A DNA stretch of 64,000 nt from Streptomyces mobaraensis (GTDB lineage Bacteria; Actinomycetota; Actinomycetes; Streptomycetales; Streptomycetaceae), in contig NZ_CP083590.1 in assembly GCF_020099395.1 (NCBI RefSeq), forward strand, positions 1,612,001 through 1,676,000. The letters run 5' to 3'. Position 1 is the stretch's first letter. Each line of letters opens with the position of its first letter. Of this stretch, positions 18,011-27,586 are shown one piece after another. The position numbers and the translations under genes were made by a program. The notes below the pieces were generated by a model. That model was given only the letters and a program-made list of their open reading frames with translations, made no database searches and had not been told where the DNA came from.

Positions 18011-20125
18011 CTACGAGCACTGGTCCGAAGTGGAACGTTCCGGTGTCCCGCGCGGGGCGAGCCAGGGCGAGCCCACCGTCGGCCGGTCGACGACACAGAG
18101 GTCCGCCCGGCCGGCCAGCACGATGGTATTGACGTCGGACGCCGAGATCGAGCCCGCGGCGATAACTGCCAACTCCCCTTTTCCGTCAAGCTGGTTACGG
18201 ATCCGGTCCGCGTACACGTCCCGGCCGTCACGGGTCGCGGCGCGGACGTGCACGGCCGTCGCACCGTGTGCGGCGAACTCGTTCGCGATCTCGGTCAGGA
18301 CGTCGGCGCCGCGCCCGTCCGGGGAGCACCGGGGCGGTGCGAGGCACAGGCCGAGCGGTCGGTCGGCGGGCCACTCCGCGCGGATGGCGTCGAACACCTC
18401 CAGGGGGTGGCGGAGGGAGCCCCCCGGCGGGCGGTCGTTCCCGTCGGTCGGCGGGGAGAGCACGGTGTCGTGGGCACAGTCCAGTTCCAGCAGGTCGAAC
18501 GCGGTGGCGCGGCGGGCGGCGGCGGCGAAGGCGCGGCGCAGCCCGGACGCGGCCGGCACGGCCGGGCCGTAGAAGCCCAGCCGCAGACCGATCTTCGCCG
18601 GCGAGTGCGCGTGGACGAAGTCCGCCACCCGCCGCCAGCCGGCGGCCTGTTCGCCGGTGTGCAGCCCGGCGCCGCCGTGGGCGGCGGTGCCCTCGGCGGA
18701 GACGGCGACCGGCCCGGTGAGCACCAGCCCGGCCCCGGCCAGCGCGGCGCCGCCCAGGTGGACCAGGTGGAGGTCGCCGGGTACGCCCGCGCGGGCGGGG
18801 AGCGGCTCGTCGGCGGAGACGACGAGGCGGTTGGGCAGCGTCAGCCGGCCGAGGGTGAAGGGCTGGAGCATCGGCGGGGCGACCGGGTCGCCGTTCGTGC
18901 CCGCGCCCATGCACGTGCCCACGCCCGCCCCCATGCCCGTACCCGACGGACTCGCCCCGTGGCCCGCCGCGTCGGCGAACCACCGTTCCGCCCGGGCGGT
19001 GAACGCCGGGTCGCGTCGGCGGAGGCCGGCGTGTGAGACGCGGCGGCTGCGGGTCAGGAGGTTCACCGCGAACTGCGTCGGCTCCTGGTGGGTGTACCGG
19101 TCGATGTTCTCGAACCACTCCTGGCTGGCCAGCGCGGCCCGCTGGACGGCGTGCGCCTCCGGACGGCGCTCGGCCTCGTACGCGGCCAGGGCCGCCGCCG
19201 TGCCCCGCTGCCCGGCCAGGCTCCCGGCCAGGGCCGCGGCGTCGTCCATCGCGAGCTGGGTGCCCGAGCCGACGGAGAAGTGGGCCGTGTGCGCCGCGTC
19301 GCCGAGCAGCACCACGTTGCGGTGCCGCCAGGTCGCGCACCGCACGGTGGGGAAGCGCAGCCAGCGCGAGTTGTTCCCGAACAGTTTGTGGCCGCCGAGG
19401 AAGTCCGCGCACAGTTCGGCGATGAGGCCGATGGACCGTCCGTCGCTCTCCCCCGGTGTGCACCGGGCGGGGGCGACGCCGGCGAACCCGGCCGCGTGCC
19501 AGGCGCGTTCGGACAGCTCGACGATGACGGTGCCGGCGTTCCGGGAGTTGGGGTAGGCGTGCAGCTGCACGGCGCCGCCCGGGGTGTCGAGGATGTGGAA
19601 GGCGAACGAGTCGAGCTTCAGGTCGGTGCCCAGCCAGATGTAGTGGCACGCGCCGGTCCGCACCGCGGGCCGGAAGGTGTCGGCGTACCGCTCCCGGACC
19701 GCCGAGTGGGCGCCGTCGGCGGCCACCACGAGGTCGTGGCCGGCGGCGAGCGCGTCCACGTCGGTGATCTCGCTGCCGTGGCGGACCGGGATGCCGAGCC
19801 GGGCGCAGCGCCGCCGCAGGGCCGCGAGCAGCGTGGCGCGGCCGATGGCGGCGAACCCGTTGCCGCCCGCCGTGCGGGTGGTGCCGCGGTGGTGTACGGC
19901 GATGTCGTCCCAGCGGACGAGCGCCGGCCACATCTCCTCGGCGACGGCCGGTTCGGCGCGCTCGATGCCGCGCAGCGCCCGGTCCGACAGCACGACGCCG
20001 AAGCCGAACGTCTCCTCGGGCGGGTTCCGTTCGTAGACGGTGATCTCCCGCGCGGCACCGAGGCGGCGGGCCAGCACGCTGAAGTACAGCCCGCCGGGAC
20101 CACCGCCGATCACAGCGATCCGCAC
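18011..20125 (-). CDS. Bifunctional FAD monooxygenase / OYE-like protein (salicylyl-CoA 5-hydroxylase / 2-aminobenzoyl-CoA monooxygenase type)
   Basis: 704 residues from GTG 20125, with AGGAGG just upstream. The N-terminal half is a group A flavin monooxygenase: GGGPGGLY at 7-14, DGAHSAV, and GDAAHTAHFSVGSGTQLAMDDA at about 273. The C-terminal half (from about 415) follows the old-yellow-enzyme fold (LTLPNRLVVSA, PGDLHLVHLGG, GRADLCVVDRP), an architecture characteristic of salicylyl-CoA hydroxylase and 2-aminobenzoyl-CoA monooxygenase/reductase. The expected QLGHAGRK segment of the OYE domain is replaced by LRLGFYGPAVP, so the reductase half is probably inactive. It would hydroxylate an aromatic acyl-CoA. 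Confidence 0.82.
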   Translation of the reverse strand: MRIAVIGGGPGGLYFSVLARRLGAAREITVYERNPPEETFGFGVVLSDRALRGIERAEPAVAEEMWPALVRWDDIAVHHRGTTRTAGGNGFAAIGRATLLAALRRRCARLGIPVRHGSEITDVDALAAGHDLVVAADGAHSAVRERYADTFRPAVRTGACHYIWLGTDLKLDSFAFHILDTPGGAVQLHAYPNSRNAGTVIVELSERAWHAAGFAGVAPARCTPGESDGRSIGLIAELCADFLGGHKLFGNNSRWLRFPTVRCATWRHRNVVLLGDAAHTAHFSVGSGTQLAMDDAAALAGSLAGQRGTAAALAAYEAERRPEAHAVQRAALASQEWFENIDRYTHQEPTQFAVNLLTRSRRVSHAGLRRRDPAFTARAERWFADAAGHGASPSGTGMGAGVGTCMGAGTNGDPVAPPMLQPFTLGRLTLPNRLVVSADEPLPARAGVPGDLHLVHLGGAALAGAGLVLTGPVAVSAEGTAAHGGAGLHTGEQAAGWRRVADFVHAHSPAKIGLRLGFYGPAVPAASGLRRAFAAAARRATAFDLLELDCAHDTVLSPPTDGNDRPPGGSLRHPLEVFDAIRAEWPADRPLGLCLAPPRCSPDGRGADVLTEIANEFAAHGATAVHVRAATRDGRDVYADRIRNQLDGKGELAVIAAGSISASDVNTIVLAGRADLCVVDRPTVGSPWLAPRGTPERSTSDQCS

Positions 20126-20156
20126 CTCGACCTCCTGCGCACCGGGTACCGTCCGT

Positions 20157-21932
20157 TCACGCTTCGCGGGTCGGGGTCGATTCGCTCACCGGGGACGACG
20201 CGACCGACGACGCCAGGAGGTCCTCGATCATCTCCGGCGGGACGGTGGCGTCGTCGAACCACCGGCCGCCGAGCGGCCGCGGGACCGGCATGATCTGGTC
20301 GTTGGTGTACGCGAGGACCTTGCGGTTGTAGTCGCGCATCCGGTCGCGCAGCTCGGCCGGCAGTTTCCCGTCGAGCAACAGGGCCCGCTCCATCTCCCCG
20401 AGCAGTCCCCGCGTCTCGTCGATGGTCGCGAGGACGGCCTTGCAGAATCCGGACGGGAGGACCCCGTACTCCCCCTTGATCTCCACCAGGCGGCCGATCG
20501 CCTCGTAGGAGACGTCCTGGAGCTGCCGCCGGTCCAGCCAGCGCGTCTCGTAGTTCAGCCGGCGGTACCACAGCGGCTCGACCATGGCCCGGCGGTGTTC
20601 TTCCAGGGTGCGGTGGTGGATGCGGTAGCCGTGTTTGTCCGGTTCCTCGAAGAACTGGGATCCCGGGTCGAGGAACGGGACCATCGGGCAGATCAGCGGC
20701 AGGGCGGCCCACCCCTTGAACTTGCGGATGAGGCGCTCGCAGTAGGCGATCGTGTCCATCACCGATTGCCGGTCCTGATACGGCATGCCGATGAAGTACC
20801 AGATCATGATGCCTTTCACACCGGCGTCCAGGGCGCGCGGGATCCATTCCTCCATCTGCGCCATGGTGTAGTTTCCGCGGCCGGCCGCCTTGCTGATCCG
20901 CAGGTCGTGGGATTCCGGGGAGAGCATGATGTAGGAATCCGTCGACTCGCCCATTTTCCGGAGGATGTCGGGCGGCGTCAGGCTGAACTGCTCGAAATGG
21001 ACACTCTTGTAGCCGAGTTCTTTCACGGCGTCCAGGTACTGGTGCATCCGCGTTCTGTTCTCGGAATAGCACTGGAGGGCGTAGATCGAGGTGCGCTTGG
21101 CGGCCTCTCCCATGGTGCGGAGTTCGGCGACGACGAGGTCGTTGTCCTTCTGCACGAGCGTTCTGCGGACGCCCATGATATTGCGGTAGGCGAACCGCGA
21201 TCCGCCGCACCAGCCGCAGTCGTGCGCGCAGCCGGTGTTCGGCAGGGTCATGATGAGCTTGGACGCCGACGGCCCTCCGTCGGCCGCCTCGCGGTAGTAC
21301 GACCAGTCGTTGCGCACGTTGTTGTAGTCGCTGTCCGGCGTGTGGGAGAAACCGGTGGCCCGGACCTCGCCGCCGTCCTTGTACAGCAGGTTCGGAATGG
21401 AGCGGAAGTCCCTGTCCCCCTGCCGGACCCGGGTGACCAGCTCGGTGACCGGGTCGAGGGTGTCGTACCCCTGGACGACGACGTCGACGCTGGGGTACCG
21501 GATCAACTCGTCGGCGTAGTACGTCGCCGAGATGCCGCCGAAGATGGTGAGCGCCTCGGGGTGCACTTCCTTCACGAGAGCGGCGAGTTCGACCGAGCCG
21601 TGGCAGTGCGCCATCCAGTGCAGGTCGAACCCGAAGATCGGCGCCTCGAAGCGGGCGAGCAGCCGGCGCACGTCCAGGCCCGGATGCATCAGCATCAGCG
21701 AGGCGACGTTCACGATCTTCGTCTCGAAACCGTGGTCGGCTAATCGCTGCTTTATCGAGAACCAGCCGATCGGGTAAATCTCGTAGACGGACGTGACGTT
21801 CACGCTGTCACTGTCGCTGAGATAAGCGAACAGCATGTCGTCGCGCTCACGGAAGTCGAAGACGCTGGGCGCGTGCAGAAGAAAGAGATCGGCCTCTAAT
21901 CGCGAGGTGGACGGCTGATCCATGACAACCAT
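20157..21932 (-). CDS. Cobalamin-binding radical SAM enzyme
   Basis: 591 residues. The N-terminal B12-binding-like domain (about 15-180) contains FGFDLHWMAHCHG and FGGISATYYADEL. The radical SAM core follows, with Cys235, Cys239 and Cys242 in TGCAHDCGWCGG (CxxxCxxC) to bind a 4Fe-4S cluster. This class performs radical methylations, ring changes or C-C bond formation. Here it heads the operon, so it presumably tailors the aromatic polyketide-like product. ATG 21932 has GGAGG 7 nt upstream. Leu12 (21897-21899) and Leu64 (21741-21743) are encoded by TTA, so translation should need bldA tRNA. Codon use near the 5' end is more AT-rich than in its neighbours. Confidence 0.85.
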   Translation of the reverse strand: MVVMDQPSTSRLEADLFLLHAPSVFDFRERDDMLFAYLSDSDSVNVTSVYEIYPIGWFSIKQRLADHGFETKIVNVASLMLMHPGLDVRRLLARFEAPIFGFDLHWMAHCHGSVELAALVKEVHPEALTIFGGISATYYADELIRYPSVDVVVQGYDTLDPVTELVTRVRQGDRDFRSIPNLLYKDGGEVRATGFSHTPDSDYNNVRNDWSYYREAADGGPSASKLIMTLPNTGCAHDCGWCGGSRFAYRNIMGVRRTLVQKDNDLVVAELRTMGEAAKRTSIYALQCYSENRTRMHQYLDAVKELGYKSVHFEQFSLTPPDILRKMGESTDSYIMLSPESHDLRISKAAGRGNYTMAQMEEWIPRALDAGVKGIMIWYFIGMPYQDRQSVMDTIAYCERLIRKFKGWAALPLICPMVPFLDPGSQFFEEPDKHGYRIHHRTLEEHRRAMVEPLWYRRLNYETRWLDRRQLQDVSYEAIGRLVEIKGEYGVLPSGFCKAVLATIDETRGLLGEMERALLLDGKLPAELRDRMRDYNRKVLAYTNDQIMPVPRPLGGRWFDDATVPPEMIEDLLASSVASSPVSESTPTREA

Positions 21933-22120
21933 TCACGGCCTCCGCTGGCTCACCGTTCGCCCGGCAAGAGGTCATCATGGTTTCTTCCGGCCGAAAGGTT
22001 TGTCAAGGGCCGGTCGGGAGGCCGCTATTCGATCTCTTTACTCTTTCCTGCCTTCTGTCGGTTCCGCCGTCCAGGACGGCCGGAAACATCACGTACGGCG
22101 TGTACACGAGAGGAAAGCTG
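21933..22120 (-). promoter_or_regulatory. Probable promoter region of the biosynthetic operon
   Basis: This 188-nt gap is the only sizeable space upstream of the 14-gene leftward operon. On the minus strand TTGACA occurs at 22006-22001 and again at 22124-22119 (overlapping the folA stop). Neither has a strong -10 at the ideal distance, although AACCAT lies 18 nt after the first. The stretch is noticeably less GC-rich than the genes around it. Confidence 0.4.
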
Positions 22121-22708
22121 TCAACGGGCGTATCGGCGCATGCGATAGCGCAGTCCGGAGGCGGCGGCGGACGACTGCCAGCCGGTGTCCTCCGTGGCCG
22201 TCCACGACCCGTCCACGGCGGGCGCGTACGTGTCGCCGTCCACCGCCACGTCGACCTCGGTCACCGCGAGCGCCGTGGCGTACTCCAGGGCCGCCCGGTA
22301 GATCTCGCCGCCGCCGATCACCCACACCTCAGCGGGCGTGGGCGCGTCCTGCGCCCCGTCCGCCGCGAGCCGCAGCGCCTCGGCGACGGACCCGGCGCGG
22401 TCCGCGCCGCCGGCCGCCCAGTGCGGGTCGCGGGTGACGACGATGTTGCGCCGGCCCGGCAGGGGACGGAACCGCGGGGGCAGCGAATCCCACGTCCTGC
22501 GCCCCATCACGACCGGATGGCCGAGGGTGACGGCCTTGAAGTGGGCCAGGTCCTCGGGCAGGTGCCACGGGATGGCGTTGCCCGCGCCGATCACACCGTC
22601 GCGGGCCTGCGCCCAGATCAGCCCGACCGTCGTCCGCCCGCCGCTCGTCCCACCGTTGCTCGTTCGGCCACCGCTCGTCCGGCCGCCGTCCGCCGACGCG
22701 TCGCTCAT
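22121..22708 (-). CDS. folA: Dihydrofolate reductase
   Basis: 195 residues. The DHFR core begins after a Gly/Ser/Thr-rich tail of about 26 residues: [31 protein letters not shown] (given in part: [16 protein letters not shown]), [12 protein letters not shown], and [12 protein letters not shown]. It reduces dihydrofolate to tetrahydrofolate with NADPH. Its ATG overlaps the thyA stop (ATGA), so the two are translated together. This is apt because thymidylate synthase produces dihydrofolate. Confidence 0.93.
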   Translation of the reverse strand: MSDASADGGRTSGGRTSNGGTSGGRTTVGLIWAQARDGVIGAGNAIPWHLPEDLAHFKAVTLGHPVVMGRRTWDSLPPRFRPLPGRRNIVVTRDPHWAAGGADRAGSVAEALRLAADGAQDAPTPAEVWVIGGGEIYRAALEYATALAVTEVDVAVDGDTYAPAVDGSWTATEDTGWQSSAAASGLRYRMRRYAR

Positions 22709-23502
22709 ACCGCGACCGGGGCCTTGATCGCCGGATGGTGCCGGTAGTCGACCACCTCGACGTCGGAGTACGCGTAGGAGAAGAGCGAGTCCGCCTGCCG
22801 CAGCCGCAGCGTGGGGAACTCGAACGGGGTGCGCGAGAGCTGCTCGGTCACCTGCTCGACGTGGTTGTCGTAGATGTGGCAGTCGCCGCCGGTCCAGATG
22901 AAGTCACCCGGTTCGAGCCCGACCTGCTGCGCCACCATGTGCGTGAGCAGGGCGTAGCTGGCGATGTTGAACGGCACACCGAGGAACAGGTCCGCGCTGC
23001 GCTGGTACAGCTGGCAGGAGAGCTTGCCGTCGGCCACGTAGAACTGGAAGAAGGCGTGGCACGGTGCCAGGGCCATCCTGTCCAGCTCGGCGACGTTCCA
23101 GGCGGAGACGATCATCCGGCGGGAGTCCGGGTTCCGGCGCAGCGTGTCGAGGACCTCGCTGATCTGGTCGATGTGCCGGCCGTCCGGGGCGGGCCAGGAG
23201 CGCCACTGCGCGCCGTAGACGGGACCGAGGTCGCCGTTCTCGTCGGCCCACTCGTCCCAGATGGTGACGCCGTGCTCCCGCAGCCAGCCGACGTTCGAGT
23301 CGCCGCGGAGGAACCACAGCAGCTCGTACACGATGGACTTGAGGTGCACCTTTTTGGTGGTGACCAGGGGGAATCCCTGGGAGAGGTCGTACCGCAGCTG
23401 GTGCCCGAAGACACTTCGGGTGCCGGTGCCCGTCCGGTCGGCCTTGGCCGTTCCGGAGGTGAGCACTAGCCGCAACAGGTCTTCGTACTGGGTGTCCGCC
23501 AC
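22705..23502 (-). CDS. thyA: Thymidylate synthase ThyA
   Basis: 265 residues from GTG 23502, close to the 264 of E. coli ThyA. Motifs include [32 protein letters not shown], the catalytic Cys in [30 protein letters not shown] and [10 protein letters not shown]. It methylates dUMP to dTMP with methylene-tetrahydrofolate. Longer upstream frames are out of family and Arg/Pro-rich. It is the first gene of a two-gene operon with folA. Confidence 0.95.
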   Translation of the reverse strand: MADTQYEDLLRLVLTSGTAKADRTGTGTRSVFGHQLRYDLSQGFPLVTTKKVHLKSIVYELLWFLRGDSNVGWLREHGVTIWDEWADENGDLGPVYGAQWRSWPAPDGRHIDQISEVLDTLRRNPDSRRMIVSAWNVAELDRMALAPCHAFFQFYVADGKLSCQLYQRSADLFLGVPFNIASYALLTHMVAQQVGLEPGDFIWTGGDCHIYDNHVEQVTEQLSRTPFEFPTLRLRQADSLFSYAYSDVEVVDYRHHPAIKAPVAV

Positions 23503-23639
23503 GGGCGTCGATTCTACCGGCCGCCCGGACGGGACCACTCCCGGGACCACTCCACGGCCGTCGCGGTCCGACCGTCCGGAGGCGGGCCCACCGGGCGGGC
23601 AGGGGCACCTGGCGAGCGGGTCCACCTGGCCGGCGGCCG

Positions 23640-24224
23640 TCAGCCGGAAGTGCCGGCCGGGTGCCCGGCGCACAGCTCGGCGACGAGGTCCCGGGCGTAG
23701 CGCTCGTCCGTCCCGGGGACGGAGAAGACCACGCGGAAGTAGAGGGGTGCGACGACGCGGTCGAGCACCCGCTCCAGGGAGGGCGGCGTCTCCCCGCGGC
23801 CGGCGGCCGCCTCCAAGGGGGCGCCGAAGCGGGCGCTGACCCGTTCCAGGCAGGCGCGGAGGCCCGCCCTGCGCTCGTCCACGTCCGGCGCCACCTCGGC
23901 ACGGAAGAACGCCACGCCTCCCGGCCGGGAGAGGTCGGCGAGCGTCCACACCGCCGCCCGCTCCAGGTCCTGGCGGAGGTCGCCGAGCAGCTCGGGCGCC
24001 TCCTCCTCCTGGCGGCTGTCCGCCACGTCCGCGAGCAGGGCCGAGGTCGTCCCCCAGCGCCGGTACACCGAACTGGGGTGGACGCCGGCGCGGCGCGCCA
24101 CCGCCGGGACGGTCACCTTGTCGGCGCCGATTTCCCCGACGAGATCCACCACCGCCTGGTGGACGGCGGAGCGGATGCGGGCGCTCCGGCCGCCGGGGCG
24201 GCTGTCTTTGCTTTTGGCGGTCAT
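23640..24224 (-). CDS. TetR/AcrR-family repressor
   Basis: 194 residues with an N-terminal TetR HTH at about 17-62 ([23 protein letters not shown]). The remaining helical ligand-binding domain ([13 protein letters not shown] onward) resembles TetR_C of the AcrR group. It is divergent from the SnoaL-like gene at 24328. A TAAAGC/GCTTTA palindrome lies just upstream of its ATG, so it probably represses both itself and that neighbour. Confidence 0.87.
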   Translation of the reverse strand: MTAKSKDSRPGGRSARIRSAVHQAVVDLVGEIGADKVTVPAVARRAGVHPSSVYRRWGTTSALLADVADSRQEEEAPELLGDLRQDLERAAVWTLADLSRPGGVAFFRAEVAPDVDERRAGLRACLERVSARFGAPLEAAAGRGETPPSLERVLDRVVAPLYFRVVFSVPGTDERYARDLVAELCAGHPAGTSG

Positions 24225-24234
24225 CCCTCCACCT

Positions 24235-24256
24235 TAAAGCAAAGGATTGCGCTTTA
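24235..24256. promoter_or_regulatory. Probable TetR operator TAAAGC-N10-GCTTTA
   Basis: A 22-nt interrupted palindrome lies 10 nt upstream of the TetR start codon. A further half-site TTAAAGCG occurs at 24280-24287 on the side of the SnoaL-like gene. The AT-rich arms stand out from the surrounding sequence. Confidence 0.5.
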
Positions 24257-24327
24257 GCGCCTCGCCTGCTTGAGTGGAATTAAAGCGAAGTTCATCGCCT
24301 TAACCGCAGCATCTCCGTGGAGGAGCC

Positions 24328-24714
24328 ATGTCCCCGTACGAGACCGCCCACCGGCTCGGTGTCCGTTTCCACGCCTTCCTCAGCGCCGGCGACTGGGCCG
24401 GTATCCGAACGCTGCTCACCGACGACGCCACCTGGACACTGCCCGGCGACAACGCGATCTCCGGCACGGCGGAGGGGGCCGACGCGGTGGTGGAGCGGGC
24501 CGAGAAGATCGCGTCCTACGGCGTCGACTTCGAGCTGCTGCACATCCTCGTCAGCCGCGAGAACATGGCCCTGTCCCTGCACAACACCGCCCGCCGGGGC
24601 GACGTACGACTGGACGAACACCTGTCCACCGTCTGCCGTCTGCGCGACGGCAAGATCGCGGGGATCGAGACGTACCTGTCGGATGTCGACGGGATGAACG
24701 CCTTCTTCGTCTGA
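24328..24714 (+). CDS. SnoaL/NTF2-like fold protein
   Basis: 128 residues with GGAGGAG before the ATG. The pattern (helix RLGVRFHAFLSAGDWAGIRTLL, then DDATWTLPGDNAISGTAEGADAV, later LDEHLSTVCRLRDGKIAGIETYLSD; each given by its key part) is that of the NTF2/SnoaL superfamily: an alpha+beta cone that binds small hydrophobic ligands. Members are cyclases, isomerases or binding proteins, so function cannot be assigned. It is the likely target of the adjacent TetR repressor. Confidence 0.75.
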   Translation: MSPYETAHRLGVRFHAFLSAGDWAGIRTLLTDDATWTLPGDNAISGTAEGADAVVERAEKIASYGVDFELLHILVSRENMALSLHNTARRGDVRLDEHLSTVCRLRDGKIAGIETYLSDVDGMNAFFV

Positions 24715-24760
24715 GCCGCTTCACTCCGCGTCGCTTCGTCCGCTGTCCCCGCCTCCCCCG

Positions 24761-25960
<1,200 letters not shown>

Positions 25961-26005
25961 GACGGGTACCTCCTTCCTCTCGCTTCCTCTCGGCGTTGCC
26001 GGTCC

Positions 26006-27475
26006 CTATGTGACGCCCAGCCAGTTCTCGATGGGGTGCAGCGCGAAGTAGACCGTGAAGACCGCCGTCAGCACCCACATGAAGGCTCCCGGCTCCCGCC
26101 ACCTCCCTTCGGCCGTTCTGATCGCGGTGTAGGCGATCACCCCCGCGCCGACCCCGGCCGTGATCGAGTACGTGAACGGCATGAGGACGACCGTGAGGAA
26201 CGCGGGGACGGCCACCGCCCGGTCGTTCCAGTCGATGTGCCGCGCATGGCTCATCATCATCGCGCCGATGACCACCAGCGCCGCCGCCGCGACCTCCCCC
26301 GGGACCATCCGGGTGAGCGGGGTGAAGAAGAGGCAGGCGGTGAAGAGGAGGCCGGTGACGACGGACGACAGTCCGGTACGGGCCCCTTCGCCGACACCGG
26401 TCGCGGACTCGATGAACACCGTCTGGCCCGACGCGCCCGTGACGCCGCCGATCGCTCCGCCCGCGCCGTCGACGAGCAGCGCCCGGCTGAGCCCGGGCAT
26501 CCGGCCGCGGTCGTCGGCGAGTCCGGCCTCCGTGCCGACGCCGATGATCGTGGCCATCGCGTCGAAGAAGCCGGCCAGGACGAGGGTGAAGACGATCACC
26601 CCGACGCTCAGCGCGCCGAGCGAGCCCCAGCCGCCGAAGGAGACGTCGCCGAGGAGGGAGAAGTCGGGCAGGGAGACGGCGCTGCCGTGGAGTTCGGGGG
26701 CGCCGGACTGCCAGGTGCCGGGGCCGGGGTCGGCGACGGCGTTGACCGTGACGGCCAGGACGGTGCCGGTCACGATGCCGATGAGGATGGCGCCCGGGAC
26801 GTTCCGCGCCTGGAGCATGAAGACGATCAGCAGCGTCACGCAGAAGACCAGCACGGGCCAGCCGGCCAGCTCGCCCGCCGGGCCGAGGGTCACCGGCCCG
26901 CCGCCCTTGGCCGCGTGCACGAACCCCGCCTTCACCAGACCGATGAGGGCGATGAACATCCCGATGCCGATGGTGATGGCGTGCTTGAGCGCCAACGGGA
27001 TGGCGTTCATGACGAGTTCGCGCAGCCCGGTGAGGACCAGCAGGACGATGACGCCCCCGTACAGCACGCACATGCCCATCGCCTGCGGCCAGGTCATGTG
27101 CGGGACCACCTGGCTCGACAGCACCCCGGAGACGCCGAGCCCGGCGGCGAGCGCGAGCGGGACCCTGCCGACGACGCCCATGAGCAGGGTGCAGACGGCG
27201 GCGGCCAGCGCGGTCGCCGTGATGAGGGCGGCGTGGCCGAGGGTGTGCCCGGACGCGTCCTTGCCGGACAGGATCAGCGGGTTGAGCAGCACGATGTAGG
27301 ACATCGCCATGAACGTGGTGACGCCGCCGCGCACCTCGCGGGCGGGGGTGGAACCGCGTGCCGAGATCTGGAAGTACCGGTCGAGCCGGGCGAGCCGGGA
27401 CCTGCCGGCCGGGGGACACGAGCCCGCGCTCGCGCCCGCGGCCGTGGCCGCCGGCTCCACGGATGGCTGCGTCAT
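26006..27475 (-). CDS. NCS2 purine permease, AzgA type (hypoxanthine/guanine/adenine)
   Basis: 489 residues, about 12-14 membrane segments. Family hallmarks are GGVTTFMAMSYIVLLNPLIL in the first segment, the second-half AGFFDAMATIIGVGTEAGL, and GASGQTVFIESATGVGEGARTGLSSVVTG (key part TVFIESATGVGEGARTG). AzgA proteins import purine bases by proton symport. The gene lies between xanthine dehydrogenase and xdhC, indicating purine scavenging as a nitrogen source. Confidence 0.9.
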   Translation of the reverse strand: MTQPSVEPAATAAGASAGSCPPAGRSRLARLDRYFQISARGSTPAREVRGGVTTFMAMSYIVLLNPLILSGKDASGHTLGHAALITATALAAAVCTLLMGVVGRVPLALAAGLGVSGVLSSQVVPHMTWPQAMGMCVLYGGVIVLLVLTGLRELVMNAIPLALKHAITIGIGMFIALIGLVKAGFVHAAKGGGPVTLGPAGELAGWPVLVFCVTLLIVFMLQARNVPGAILIGIVTGTVLAVTVNAVADPGPGTWQSGAPELHGSAVSLPDFSLLGDVSFGGWGSLGALSVGVIVFTLVLAGFFDAMATIIGVGTEAGLADDRGRMPGLSRALLVDGAGGAIGGVTGASGQTVFIESATGVGEGARTGLSSVVTGLLFTACLFFTPLTRMVPGEVAAAALVVIGAMMMSHARHIDWNDRAVAVPAFLTVVLMPFTYSITAGVGAGVIAYTAIRTAEGRWREPGAFMWVLTAVFTVYFALHPIENWLGVT

Positions 27476-27520
27476 GGTGTCTGCCTGCTCCTTGGATGCC
27501 GGGCGGTGCGATGCCGGTGG

Positions 27521-27572
27521 GGTTGTGGGGGGGTGGGGGGTTGTGGGGGGGTGGGGGGTTGTGGGGGGCGCC
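27521..27572. repeat. G-rich 18-nt tandem repeat
   Basis: Nearly three copies of an 18-nt unit (GGTTGTGGGGGGGTGGGG) start at 27521, 27539 and 27557, between the permease start and the end of the dehydrogenase gene. The G-runs lie on the plus strand, which is the template strand for the leftward operon. They could form a G-quadruplex or a slippage hot-spot, and may influence read-through into the permease gene. Confidence 0.7.
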
Positions 27573-27586
27573 CGCCTCGGCCGCTC

